Assembly (NCBI GenBank): GCA_945910005.1
Contig: OX246741.1
Location: 36,794,776 to 36,858,775, forward strand
DNA from: Isoperla grammatica
Lineage: Eukaryota > Arthropoda > Insecta > Plecoptera > Perlodidae
Length of the DNA: 64,000 bases
Direction: 5' to 3'
Shown here: positions 22,236 to 34,122 of the stretch, in pieces
How the letters are laid out: each line of letters opens with the position of its first letter
How positions within the stretch are numbered: the stretch's first letter is position 1
The notes under the pieces: model-generated
What the model saw: only the letters and a program-made list of their open reading frames with translations
Database searches by the model: none
What the model was told of the DNA's origin: nothing
Position numbers and translations under genes: made by a program

Positions 22236-25200
22236 CGCAGCACACTACAGCCAGCCAGGCGGCGCGGTGGGTAGCGGCGCGGTGAGTAGCGATGACGTCA
22301 CAGCTCGATGTATCGCGCAGCACACTACAGCCAGCCAGGCGGCCGGTGGCTAGCGGCGCGGTGGGTAGCGATGACGTCACAGCTCGATGTATCGCGCAGC
22401 ACACTACAGCCAGCCAGGCGGCCGGTGGGTAGCGGCGCGGTGAGTAGCGATGACGTCACAGCTCGATGTATCGCGCAGCACACTACAGCCAGCCAGGCGG
22501 CCGGTGGCTAGCGGCACGGTGAGTAGCGATGACGTCACAGCTCGATGTATCGCGCAGCACACTACAGCCAGCCAGGCGGCCGGTGGGTAGCGGCGCGGTG
22601 AGTAGCGATGACGTCACAGCTCGATGTATCGCGCAGCACACTACAGCCAGCCAGGCGGCCGGTGGCTAGCGGCACGGTGAGTAGCGATGACGTCAGAGCT
22701 CGATGTATCGCGCAGCACACTACAGCCAGCCAGGCGGCCGGTGGGTAGCGGCGCGGTGAGTAGCGATGACGTCAGAGCTCGATGTATCGCGCAGCACACT
22801 ACAGCCAGCCAGGCGGCCGGTGGGTAGCGGCGCGGTGAGTAGCGATGACGTCACAGCTCGATGTATCGCGCAGCACACTACAGCCAGCCAGGCGGCCGGT
22901 GGGTAGCGATGACGTCACAGCTCGATGTATCGCACCGCACACTACAGCCAGCCAGGCGGCCGGTGGGTAGTGGCGCGGTGAGTAGCGATGACGTCACAGC
23001 TCGATGTATCGCGCAGCACACTACAGCCAGCCAGGCGGCCGGTGGGTAGTGGCGCGGTGGGTAGCGATGACGTCACAGCTCGATGTATCGCGCAGCACAC
23101 TACAGCCAGCCAGGCGGCGCGGTGGGTAGCGGCGCGGTGAGTAGCGATGACGTCACAGCTCGATGTATCGCGCAGCACACTACAGCCAGCCAGGCGGCCG
23201 GTGGGTAGTGGCGCGGTGAGTAGCGATGACGTCACAGCTCGAAGTATCGCGCAGCACACTACAGCCAGCCAGGCGGCCGGTGGGTAGTGGCGCGGTGGGT
23301 GGGTAGCGATGACGTCACAGCTCGATGTATCGCGCAGCACACTACAGCCAGCCAGGCGGCCGGTGGGTAGCGGCGCGAGGGGTAGCGATGACGTCACAGC
23401 TCGATGTATCGCGCAGCACACTACAGCCAGCCAGGCGGCCGGTGGCTAGCGGCGCGGTGGGTAGCGATGACGTCACAGCTCGATGTATCGCGCAGCACAC
23501 TACAGCCAGCCAGGCGGCCGGTGGCTAGCGGCGCGGTGGGTAGCGATGACGTCACAGCTCGATGTATCGCGCAGCACACTACAGTTAGCCAGGCGGCCGG
23601 TGGGTAGCGATGACGTCACAGCTCGATGTATCGCGCAGCACACTACAGCCAGCCAGGCGGCCGGTGGGTAGTGGCGCGGTGGGTGGGTAGCGATGACGTC
23701 ACAGCTCGATGTATCGCGCAGCACACTACAGCCAGCCAGGCGGCGCGGTGGGTAGTGGCGCGGTGGGTGGGTAGCGATGACGTCACAGCTCGATGTATCG
23801 CGCAGCACACTACAGCCAGCCAGGCGGCGCGGTGGGTAGTGGCGCGGTGGGTGGGTAGCGATGACGTCACAGCTCGATGTATCGCGCAGCACACTACAGC
23901 CAGCCAGGCGGCCGGTGGGTAGTGGCGCGGTGAGTAGCGATGACGTCACAGCTCGATGTATCGCGCAGCACACTACAGCCAGCCAGGCGGCCGGTGGCTA
24001 GCGGCGCGGTGAGTAGCGATGACGTCACAGCTCGATGTATCGCGCAGCACACTACAGCCAGCCAGGCGGCCGGTGGCTAGCGGCGCGGTGAGTAGCGATG
24101 ACGTCACAGCTCGATGTATCGCGCAGCACACTACAGCCAGCCAGGCGGCCGGTGGCTAGCGGCGCGGTGAGTAGCGATGACGTCACAGCTCGATGTATCG
24201 CGCAGCACACTACAGCCAGCCAGGCGGCCGGTGGGTAGCGGCGCGGTGAGTAGCGATGACGTCACAGCTCGATGTATCGCGCAGCACACTACAGCCAGCC
24301 AGGCGGCCGGTGGCTAGCGGCGCGGTGGGTGGGTAGCGATGACGTCACAGCTCGATGTATCGCGCAGCACACTACAGCCAGCCAGGCGGCCGGTGGCTAG
24401 CGGCGCGGTGAGTAGCGATGACGTCACAGCTCGAAGTATCGCGCAGCACACTACAGCCAGCCAGGCGGCCGGTGGCTAGCGGCGCGGTGGGTAGCGATGA
24501 CGTCACAGCTCGATGTATCGCGCAGCACACTACAGCCAGCCAGGCGGCCGGTGGCTAGCGGCGCGGTGGGTAGCGATGACGTCACAACTCGATGTATCGT
24601 GCAGCACACTACAGCCAGCCAGGCGGCCGGTGGCTAGCGGCGCGGTGGGTAGCGATGACGTCACAGCTCGATGTATCGCGCAGCACACTACAGCCAGCCA
24701 GGCGGCCGGTGGCTAGCGGCGCGGTGGGTAGCGATGACGTCACAGCTCGATGTATCGTGCAGCACACTACAGCCAGCCAGGCGGCCGGTGGCTAGCGGCG
24801 CGGTGGGTAGCGATGACGTCACAGCTCGATGTATCGCGCAGCACACTACAGCCAGCCAGGCGGCCGGTGGCTAGCGGCGCGGTGGGTAGCGATGACGTCA
24901 CAGCTCGATGTATCGTGCAGCACACTACAGCCAGCCAGGCGGCCGGTGGGTAGTGGCGCGGTGAGTAGCGATGACGTCACAGCTCGATGTATCGTGCAGC
25001 ACACTACAGCCAGCCAGGCGGCCGGTGGCTAGCGGCGCGGTGGGTAGCGATGACGTCACAGCTCGATGTATCGTGCAGCACACTACAGCCAGCCAGGCGG
25101 CCGGTGGGTAGCGGCGCGGTGAGTAGCGATGACGTCACAGCTCGATGTATCGCGCAGCACACTACAGCCAGCCAGGCGGCCGGTGGGTAGCGGCGCGGTG

Positions 25201-28200
25201 AGTAGCGATGACGTCACAGCTCGATGTATCGCGCAGCACACTACAGCCAGCCAGGCGGCCGGTGGGTAGTGGCGCGGTGAGTAGCGATGACGTCACAGCT
25301 CGATGTATCGTGCAGCACACTACAGCCAGCCAGGCGGCCGGTGGCTAGCGGCGCGGTGGGTGGCGATGACGTCACAGCTCGATGTATCGTGCAGCACACT
25401 ACAGCCAGCCAGGCGGCCGGTGGGTAGCGGCGCGGTGAGTAGCGATGACGTCACAGCTCGATGTATCGCGCAGCACACTACAGCCAGCCAGGCGGCGCGG
25501 TGGGTAGCGGCGCGGTGAGTAGCGATGACGTCACAGCTCGATGTATCGCGCAGCACACTACAGCCAGCCAGGCGGCCGGTGGGTAGCGGCGCGGTGGGTA
25601 GCGATGACGTCACAGCTCGATGTATCGCGCAGCACACTACAGCCAGCCAGGCGGCCGGTGGGTAGCGGCGCGGTGAGTAGCGATGACGTCACAGCTCGAT
25701 GTATCGCGCAGCACACTACAGCCAGCCAGGCGGCGCGGTGGGTAGCGGCGCGGTGAGTAGCGATGACGTCACAGCTCGATGTATCGCGCAGCACACTACA
25801 GCCAGCCAGGCGGCCGGTGGGTAGCGGCGCGGTGAGTAGCGATGACGTCACAGCTCGATGTATCGCGCAGCACACTACAGCCAGCCAGGCGGCCGGTGGC
25901 TAGCGGCGCGGTGGGTGAGTAGCGATGACGTCACAGCTCGATGTATCGCGCAGCACACTACAGCCAGCCAGGCGGCCGGTGGGTAGCGATGACGTCACAG
26001 CTCGATGTATCGCGCAGCACACTACAGCCAGCCAGGCGGCCGGTGGGTAGCGGCGCGGTGAGTAGCGATGACGTCACAGCTCGATGTATCGCGCAGCACA
26101 CTACAGCCAGCCAGGCGGCGCGGTGGGTAGCGGCGCGGTGAGTAGCGATGACGTCACAGCTCGATGTATCGCGCAGCACACTACAGCCAGCCAGGCGGCC
26201 GGTGGGTAGCGGCGCGGTGAGTAGCGATGACGTCACAGCTCGATGTATCGCGCAGCACACTACAGCCAGCCAGGCGGCCGGTGGCTAGCGGCGCGGTGGG
26301 TGAGTAGCGATGACGTCACAGCTCGATGTATCGCGCAGCACACTACAGCCAGCCAGGCGGCCGGTGGGTAGCGATGACGTCACAGCTCGATGTATCGCGC
26401 AGCACACTACAGCCAGCCAGGCGGCCGGTGGCTAGCGGCGCGGTGGGTGGGTAGCGATGACGTCACAGCTCGATGTATCGCGCAGCACACTACAGCCAGC
26501 CAGGCGGCCGGTGGGTAGCGGCGCGGTGGGTAGCGATGACGTCACAGCTCGATGTATCGCGCAGCACACTACAGCCAGCCAGGCGGCCGGTGGGTAGCGA
26601 TGACGTCACAGCTCGATGTATCGCGCAGCACACTACAGCCAGCCAGGCGGCCGGTGGCTAGCGGCGCGGTGGGTAGCGATGACGTCACAGCTCGATGTAT
26701 CGCGCAGCACACTACAGCCAGCCAGGCGGCCGGTGGGTAGCGATGACGTCACAGCTCGATGTATCGCGCAGCACACTACAGCCAGCCAGGCGGCCGGTGG
26801 GTAGTGGCGCGGTGAGTAGCGATGACGTCACAGCTCGATGTATCGCGCAGCACACTACAGCCAGCCAGGCGGCCGGTGGCTAGCGGCGCGGTGGGTAGCG
26901 ATGACGTCACAGCTCGATGTATCGCGCAGCACACTACAGCCAGCCAGGCGGCCGGTGGGTAGTGGCGCGGTGAGTAGCGATGACGTCACAGCTCGATGTA
27001 TCGCGCAGCACACTACAGCCAGCCAGGCGGCCGGTGGCTAGCGGCGCGGTGGGTGAGTAGCGATGACGTCACAGCTCGATGTATCGCGCAGCACACTACA
27101 GCCAGCCAGGCGGCCGGTGGGTAGCGGCGCGGTGGGTAGCGATGACGTCACAGCTCGATGTATCGCGCAGCACACTACAGCCAGCCAGGCGGCCGGTGGG
27201 TAGTGGCGCGGTGGGTAGCGATGACGTCACAGCTCGATGTATCGCGCAGCACACTACAGCCAGCCAGGCGGCCGGTGGGTAGTGGCGCGGTGGGTAGCGA
27301 TGACGTCACAGCTCGATGTATCGCGCAGCACACTACAGCCAGCCAGGCGGCCGGTGGGTAGCGGCGCGGTGGGTAGCGATGACGTCACAGCTCGATGTAT
27401 CGCGCAGCACACTACAGCCAGCCAGGCGGCGCGGTGAGTAGCGATGACGTCACAGCTCGATGTGTCGCGCAGCACACTACAGCCAGCCAGGCGGCCGGTG
27501 GCTAGTGGCGCGGTGAGTAGCGATGACGTCCCAGCTCGATGTATCGCGCAGCACACTACAGCCAGCCAGGCGGCCGGTGGCTAGCGGCGCGGTGGGTAGC
27601 GATGACGTCACAGCTCGATGTATCGCGCAGCACACTACAGCCAGCCAGGCGGCCGGTGGGTAGTGGCGCGGTGGGTAGCGATGACGTCACAGCTCGATGT
27701 ATCGCGCAGCACACTACAGCCAGCCAGGCGGCGCGGTGAGTAGCGATGACGTCACAGCTCGATGTATCGCGCAGCACACTACAGCCAGCCAGGCGGCCGG
27801 TGGCTAGCGGCGCGGTGGGTAGCGATGACGTCACAGCTCGATGTATCGCGCAGCACACTACAGCCAGCCAGGCGGCCGGTGGGTAGCGGCGCGAGGGGTA
27901 GCGATGACGTCACAGCTCGATGTATCGCGCAGCACACTACAGCCAGCCAGGCGGCCGGTGGCTAGCGGCGCGGTGGGTAGCGATGACGTCACAGCTCGAT
28001 GTATCGCGCAGCACACTACAGCCAGCCAGGCGGCCGGTGGGTAGCGGCGCGGTGGGTAGCGATGACGTCACAGCTCGATGTATCGCGCAGCACACTACAG
28101 CCAGCCAGGCGGCCGGTGGGTAGCGGCGCGGTGAGTAGCGATGACGTCACAGCTCGATGTATCGCGCAGCACACTACAGCCAGCCAGGCGGCCGGTGGGT

Positions 28201-30432
28201 AGCGGCGCGGTGAGTAGCGATGACGTCACAGCTCGATGTATCGCGCAGCACACTACAGCCAGCCAGGCGGCCGGTGGGTAGTGGCGCGGTGAGTAGCGAT
28301 GACGTCACAGCTCGATGTATCGCGCAGCACACTACAGCCAGCCAGGCGGCCGGTGGGTAGCGGCGCGGTGAGTAGCGATGACGTCACAGCTCGATGTATC
28401 GCGCAGCACACTACAGCCAGCCAGGCGGCCGGTGGCTAGCGGCGCGGTGGGTAGCGATGACGTCACAGCTCGATGTATCGCGCAGCACACTACAGCCAGC
28501 CAGGCGGCCGGTAACTAGCGGCGCGGTGGGTAGCGATGACGTCACAGCTCGATGTATCGCGCAGCACACTACAGCCAGCCAGGCGGCCGGTGGCTAGCGG
28601 CGCGGTGAGTAGCGATGACGTCACAGCTCGATGTATCGCGCAGCACACTACAGCCAGCCAGGCGGCCGGTGGCTAGCGGCGCGGTGAGTAGCGATGACGT
28701 CACAGCTCGAAGTATCGCGCAGCACACTACAGCCAGCCAGCCAGGCGGCCGGTGAGTAGCGATGACGTCACAGCTCGATGTATCGCGCAGCACACTACAG
28801 CCAGCCAGGCGGCCGGTGGGTAGCGGCGCGGTGGGTAGCGATGACGTCACAGCTCGAAGTATCGCGCAGCACACTACAGCCAGCCAGGCGGCCGGTGGCT
28901 AGCGGCGCGGTGGGTGGGTAGCGATGACGTCACAGCTCGATGTATCGCGCAGCACACTACAGCCAGCCAGGCGGCCGGTGGCTAGTGGCGCGGTGAGTAG
29001 CGATGACGTCACAGCTCGAAGTATCGCGCAGCACACTACAGCCAGCCAGGCGGCCGGTGGCTAGCGGCGCGGTGAGTAGCGATGACGTCACAGCTCGATG
29101 TATCGCGCAGCACACTACAGCCAGCCAGGCGGCCGGTGGCTAGTGGCGCGGTGAGTAGCGATGACGTCACAGCTCGAAGTATCGCGCAGCACACTACAGC
29201 CAGCCAGGCGGCCGGTGGGTAGCGATGACGTCACAGCTCGATGTATCGCGCAGCACACTACAGCCAGCCAGGCGGCCGGTGGCTAGCGGCGCGGTGAGTA
29301 GCGATGACGTCACAGCTCGATGTATCGCGCAGCACACTACAGCCAGCCAGGCGGCCGGTGGCTAGCGGCGCGGTGAGTAGCGATGACGTCACAGCTCGAA
29401 GTATCGCGCAGCACACTACAGCCAGCCAGGCGGCCGGTGGGTAGCGATGACGTCACAGCTCGATGTATCGCGCAGCACACTACAGCCAGCCAGGCGGCCG
29501 GTGGCTAGCGGCGCGGTGAGTAGCGATGACGTCACAGCTCGATGTATCGCGCAGCACACTACAGCCAGCCAGGCGGCCGGTGGGTAGCGGCGCGGTGAGT
29601 AGCGATGACGTCACAGCTCGAAGTATCGCGCAGCACACTACAGCCAGCCAGGCGGCCGGTGGGTAGCGGCGCGGTGAGTAGCGATGACGTCACAGCTCGA
29701 AGTATCGCGCAGCACACTACAGCCAGCCAGGCGGCCGGTGGGTAGCGATGACGTCACAGCTCGAAGTATCGCGCAGCACACTACAGCCAGCCAGGCGGCC
29801 GGTGGGTAGCGGCGCGGTGAGTAGCGATGACGTCACAGCTCGAAGTATCGCGCAGCACACTACAGCCAGCCAGGCGGCCGGTGGGTAGCGATGACGTCAC
29901 AGCTCGATGTATCGCGCAGCACACTACAGCCAGCCAGGCGGCCGGTGGGTAGCGGCGCGGTGGGTAGCGATGACGTCACAGCTCGATGTATCGCGCAGCA
30001 CACTACAGCCAGCCAGGCGGCCGGTGGGTAGCGGCGCGGTGAGTAGCGATGACGTCACAGCTCGAAGTATCGCGCAGCACACTACAGCCAGCCAGGCGGC
30101 CGGTGGGTAGCGATGACGTCACAGCTCGATGTATCGCGCAGCACACTACAGCCAGCCAGGCGGCCGGTGGCTAGCGGCGCGGTGGGTAGCGATGACGTCA
30201 CAGCTCGAAGTATCGCGCAGCACACTACAGCCAGCCAGGCGGCCGGTGAGTAGCGATGACGTCACAGCTCGATGTATCGCGCAGCACACTACAGCCAGCC
30301 AGGCGGCCGGTGGCTAGCGGCGCGGTGGGTAGCGATGACGTCACAGCTCGATGTATCGCGCAGCACACTACAGCCAGCCAGGCGGCCGGTGGCTAGCGGC
30401 GCGGTGGGTGGGTAGCGATGACGTCCCAGCTC
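22236..30432. repeat. GC-rich 79-bp minisatellite, right block
   Basis: This is the continuation of the array interrupted by the LINE, about 8.2 kb and over 100 units of 79, 64 or about 83 bp. Variant bases mark higher-order structure. Between about 24592 and 24990 units alternate CGTGCAG and CGCGCAG, a 158-bp dimer period. Around 25303-25875 a 238-bp three-unit module repeats. Units with CGAAGTATCGC cluster at 28700-30240. TGACGTCA occurs in nearly every unit. The right edge ends abruptly after a degenerate GACGTCCCAGCTC. Frames up to 159 codons occur but shift every unit because 79 is not a multiple of three. Confidence 0.95.
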
Positions 30433-31484
30433 TCTGCCGCTCAACAGTCAAATGCCTATCCATAGCGCTACAAACGGCGTAGAACTAGAAGCATCGCGTT
30501 TTTTGCATTCAACTTTTGATGCTTTCCTCCATAAAAATAAATAAAAACCATCACTGGAGCCTACCTTTAAAAAAGAAATTGGTTAAATCTGGCAAATGTC
30601 GGGGTAAATGTCGGGCATAGCGCTCAATGTCCGTAAACGCCATTTTGTTTTTGAAAATCACTAACAACATCTTCTACTACTTTATAAAATAATTTTTGTG
30701 TAATTTAACCACCTTTTCAAATATTTCATAGCATTCATGTGATCGCTTCTGAAAAGTTGTTTTATTACAAGATTGAATCAATTTCCGTCGTCAGTGACAC
30801 CTTCTAGAGATACGTTTACGAAGGACCCCCAAACCCCAAAGATCAAAAGATCAACCAGGCCTAATAACCTTGCATACTTTCGTGGGACGTCAGGTATCTG
30901 AGAATGATTGTTATTTCGAGTAAAACAGGACATTTCGCTATTTGCGTTGTTATTTTGTTAATTTCACAAATTTCGAGTTTTAATTTTTATATTTTTGGGC
31001 TCCGCAAATAAAGCAATGTCCACAACAACCATATGATTTCGCGATCGCGAATATTACGGATCTCTTAAATGCAAGGATACAGCATTCATTCATAGTTGGA
31101 TATCAGTATCACCTAAAGCTTCGAGATCTGTCACTCATTAACCGTGAGTAAATCGCATCATAGGCCATGCGATTTACTGTCTCTACTGTATGTAATACTG
31201 TTATGCTCTGTCCGACAATTACCGTCAATTTCTGTCACACACCACAATTTTGTAATTACATTATTTATATTTATTTATAACTTAATTTATTCAAATTCTC
31301 TTTAAAAACATAACAATTATCTACAACACTTTTGAACGAGATCCTCGAGAAAGAAGTTGTTGTACCTGAGGCAGTTACAGTATGTTTGTTTCAGAACGCA
31401 CTATTACAACTATAGCGTCGACCAAGTCAGATCCATCCCACATTGCCGGGTTCGTCATAAAGTCACAAAAATGCACCCGATCCG
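30433..31484. other. Unrecognised AT-rich DNA
   Basis: I see no gene, repeat or conserved lipase exon here. The next expected lipase exon, which should encode a catalytic-Asp GLDPA-type motif, was looked for on the minus strand and not found. Confidence 0.5.
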
Positions 31485-31597
31485 TGCGATGCGTCTGTAT
31501 TTCGGTTCATCCAATCACAGCCAGCATCTCGCAATCAAAGTAGAATGAGTATGGGCTGTGATTGGATGAACCGAAAAACAGACGCATCGCACGAGTC
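31485..31597. repeat. Foldback element, about 113 bp with 38-40-bp arms
   Basis: The left arm starting GTGCGATGCGTCTG and the right arm ending CAGACGCATCGCACG are inverse complements over about 38 bases with few mismatches, including the internal GGTTCATCCAATCACAGCC. The loop is about 30 bp. It could be a tiny MITE. A 15-base G run (31632-31646) and the G-rich GGGTTAGGGG follow just downstream. Confidence 0.65.
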
Positions 31598-31759
31598 GGA
31601 CGTATACATGGGTTGGGCAAAATTGTTGTGCGGGGGGGGGGGGGGGTAGGGTTAGGGGTCGTAAGGGTTTGGTGGGCGTTCTTGCTTCATGCCATTAACG
31701 AACAAAGAAATAATAACGATAGTAATAATTGATTTGTGGCTGCGTATACATAGACGTAC

Positions 31760-31887
31760 CTGTAAGTCTTGCGATGTTAGGAATGCGTTTAGCTACATAG
31801 GACATTATGTGGGCTCCTAGACTGTGCCCAATTAAGTGTATTCTTGATGCATTCGCGTCGTGGAACGTAAACAAGTACGTTATGAGC
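31760..31887 (-). CDS. Pancreatic-type lipase, exon C (catalytic serine, GHSLG)
   Basis: This 128-bp exon on the minus strand encodes the nucleophile elbow of a secreted triglyceride/phospholipid lipase. It contains RIHLIGHSLGAHIMSYV, whose GxSxG serine is the catalytic nucleophile, and ends RIPNIARLTG, the start of the conserved RLTGLDPA segment. The acceptor is AG before 31887 and the donor is GTACG after 31760. The upstream phase (2+1) fits exon B exactly, and the exon ends in phase 1. The catalytic Asp and His exons are not seen in the window; they may lie beyond a long intron containing the minisatellite, or the gene may be truncated. Translation ran past the donor only into intron. Confidence 0.85.
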
Positions 31888-32638
31888 CTTGAAACACACA
31901 ATGCAATATCAATAATTAGTTATTATTAATAACTATAGGTACTGGTCAGATTCATCTTACATGTTTCATGAATGAATTCGAGAAAAAACTTGCATTTGCA
32001 TAGCACTTGCACCAATTCTTTCTATTCATTAGTTTGATACAATTTGCTCCAAATTTATTTTAAGACGCCGACGTTAATTATTTATGTATTTTTATTTTTT
32101 ATTTGTTTTATGATTTGTATAACTTTTTTAAACACAAATTAAGAATGTGTATTTTTTAGTTCCTTTCCTATTTTGCTCTGTTTCGTTTGTTTTCAACCTA
32201 GAGGTTACCCCCCGGCAAACTCCTTTTCCGACTCTGGTAAAGCGGTATCGGGATCGCAACCGCAATAAATAAATCGGGAAATAGTGATCTTCCTTGGTTC
32301 TTATTGCACGTGCAGTAGGAATTCAAACATATTGACTGAAAACATCTGAATATGACAGCACATTCATCACAGTTTACCACGACAACCATTGTTTTACGAA
32401 CAATCCCAACACTCTGCTAGTAACACATTCCTTCACAAAGCACGTTATGTACAGAACATCGATGTCACGTGTCGTTCAAAACTAAAGTAGCGGGAAAAGA
32501 GACATGTCAAACTTTGTGGTTTTACAGAAATAGAGAAAGGCTTTCGTTTCAACGTATTTGCACTCAAACTGGGGTCTTAGTAAACTTCCCTTTTATTGGG
32601 TGTAAGAGTTTCAGCAACTCGGTTTGCAAAGTACTAAC

Positions 32639-32742
32639 CTAGCAATCTCGGCGCCCACAATGCGAGTGTTAGCTGCGACTTCCAAGTAGTTTAGTTGAGA
32701 AGCCCCCTTTACCCAGTTAACTATGAATACGTTTGCGTCGAC
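32639..32742 (-). CDS. Pancreatic-type lipase, exon B
   Basis: This 104-bp exon has acceptor TTTCAG before 32742 and donor GTTAG after 32639. It encodes the segment from VDANVFIVNWVKGAS to NTRIVGAEIA, matching the conserved strand and helix before the catalytic serine in pancreatic lipases (the VDW.xGA and RIVGAE motifs). Frames join exon A in phase 0 and exon C in phase 2. It is short and easily missed because no long ORF covers it. It lies 323 bp from exon A and 751 bp from exon C. Confidence 0.85.
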
Positions 32743-32769
32743 CTGAAATAAGAATGGACAAGTCACTTT

Positions 32770-33055
32770 CAGAGAACACCTTCATACCATGCGTCAGTAA
32801 TTGCTTTCATCGACTGTTCATTCAGAGAACACCTTCATACCATGCGTCAGTAATTGCTTTCATCGACTGTTCATTCAGAGAACACCTTCATACCATGCGT
32901 CAGTAATTGCTTTCATCGACTGTTCATTCAGAGAACACCTTCATACCATGCGTCAGTAATTGCTTTCATCGACTGTTCATTCAGAGAACACCTTCATACC
33001 ATGCGTCAGTATAATTGCTTTCATCGACTATTCATCGTTCTGTTCATCGACTGTT
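32770..33055. repeat. 53-bp minisatellite filling a lipase intron
   Basis: Five near-identical 53-bp units beginning CAGAGAACACC start at 32770, 32823, 32876, 32929 and 32982, followed by a decayed end. The array occupies nearly the whole 323-bp intron between lipase exons A and B and stops just short of the splice donor. An open frame across it is an artefact. Confidence 0.93.
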
Positions 33056-33065
33056 ACTAACTTAC

Positions 33066-33349
33066 TTGTTTGAGCAGAGCGTCTTTCAAATCGTTTAGCC
33101 AATTGACGTCAGCATGCGCTAGAAAGCCGTGCGTCAGAAAGAAAGTCGGCTTTCTACCGTCGAATGTAGAGCCATCTATCGAGACTTTTGGCAGCTTGAT
33201 GACGAGGAAGCCGTCTGTTCTGTTTCTTGTGTACAGGTGGAACTGAGTGTTCACACTGTCTGGGGCCTGGGGCGGGGGCATGGGGCGCGGTAGAGAGTTC
33301 CAGGGGGCCTCGAGGGAGAAGCAGCCCAGCTCTCCATAACAGACGGAAC
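33066..33349 (-). CDS. Pancreatic-type lipase, exon A (N-terminal part of mature enzyme)
   Basis: This 284-bp exon encodes the start of the mature lipase: VCYGELGCFSLEAPW (the conserved CxxxxGCF N terminus), then VNTQFHLYTR, and PTFFLTHGFLAHADVNWL (the HGF oxyanion-hole region). The acceptor is TTTTAG before 33349 and the donor is GTAAG after 33066. In-frame codons upstream (33350-33404) contain a start codon and hydrophobic residues that look like a signal peptide, but the splice acceptor suggests they are intron, with the signal sequence on an exon I could not find. The product should be a secreted digestive or lipoprotein-type lipase of the PNLIP family. The family is clear; the exact orthologue is not. 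Confidence 0.88.
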
Positions 33350-33405
33350 CTAAAAAGAGCGGAACGAGTGAGTACAAACACAAATAATATTCTAATCTGT
33401 TCAAT

Positions 33406-34122
33406 AATAAAGCGAGCGAAGCGAGCGTCTTCTTTAGACCTTTATGGCATTTCGTTCTGTTTTTTTTTTCTTTTTTTATGCCTGTCGATAGCGGTCGAAC
33501 GCAAGTCCGATCAACTTGAAATTTGGATCATCCACAAGCCTCGATGTGGATTGAAGGTACATAGTTTCAAGGCAAAATCGTTCGAACAGTAAAAAAGTAG
33601 CCCTATAGTTACTGAAAAATATTTTTCTGAAACAAAATGACAACAAAATGTGAGATAGCCATATTTTGTTACAGATTTATCCGGTCACGAATATGCTCAT
33701 ATTATGGCGATCTGATAAATATTGGAAAAGTTACACACAAGTTTCTCGAAAATATTTTTCTGAAACACAGTAACGGCAAAATGTGAGGTGGCTATCGTAT
33801 AGTAAATCTTTGCCCGGTCACAAATATACTAACTAAAAAGCGATTTAGATCGTATTAAAGGCGGAAATTAAAATTCTATTGCTGACAATAAGTGTTTGTA
33901 ACGGTGGCGGACCGCGGCGAAAACACTAGACAAAATGACACCGAAAAATCTTAGCAACGCACACTGCACGATGTCCAGCAATGTCGGGAAGTATAATAGC
34001 TATGGAAATTAGAAAAATATTTGCAATGCGCATTCATGTATAGCTTTGAAAGGTTTTCGCCAGAAAGTTCGTAGATATGGACGCGCTCGCTTATCAACGC
34101 GTCAAACAGAGCGTTTTCCTAT
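33406..34122 (+). mobile_element. Second Helentron-like family, complete copy
   Basis: The 5' end ATAAAGCGAGCG is mirrored near the 3' end by CGCTCGCTTAT (34084-34094). A hairpin with AACGC/GCGTT arms and a terminal TTCCTAT follow. This is the same asymmetric terminal inverted repeat layout as the first family, with different sequence. It is about 717 bp and non-coding. It lies just upstream of lipase exon A, in what is probably an intron or the 5' flank. Confidence 0.55.

Noticed and set aside
12928..30432. Dozens of overlapping 60-160-codon open frames on both strands
   Set aside because: All are translations of the 79-bp minisatellite in different frames. The unit length is not a multiple of three, frames restart every unit, and none has independent support.
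31640..31665. Interstitial telomeric repeat
   Set aside because: There is only a single GGGTTAGGGG-like match next to a G homopolymer, with no tandem TTAGGG array.
33350..33404. Signal peptide encoded directly upstream of lipase exon A
   Set aside because: The hydrophobic in-frame codons lie before a good splice acceptor at 33350-33351 and match intron better. The true signal exon was not found.
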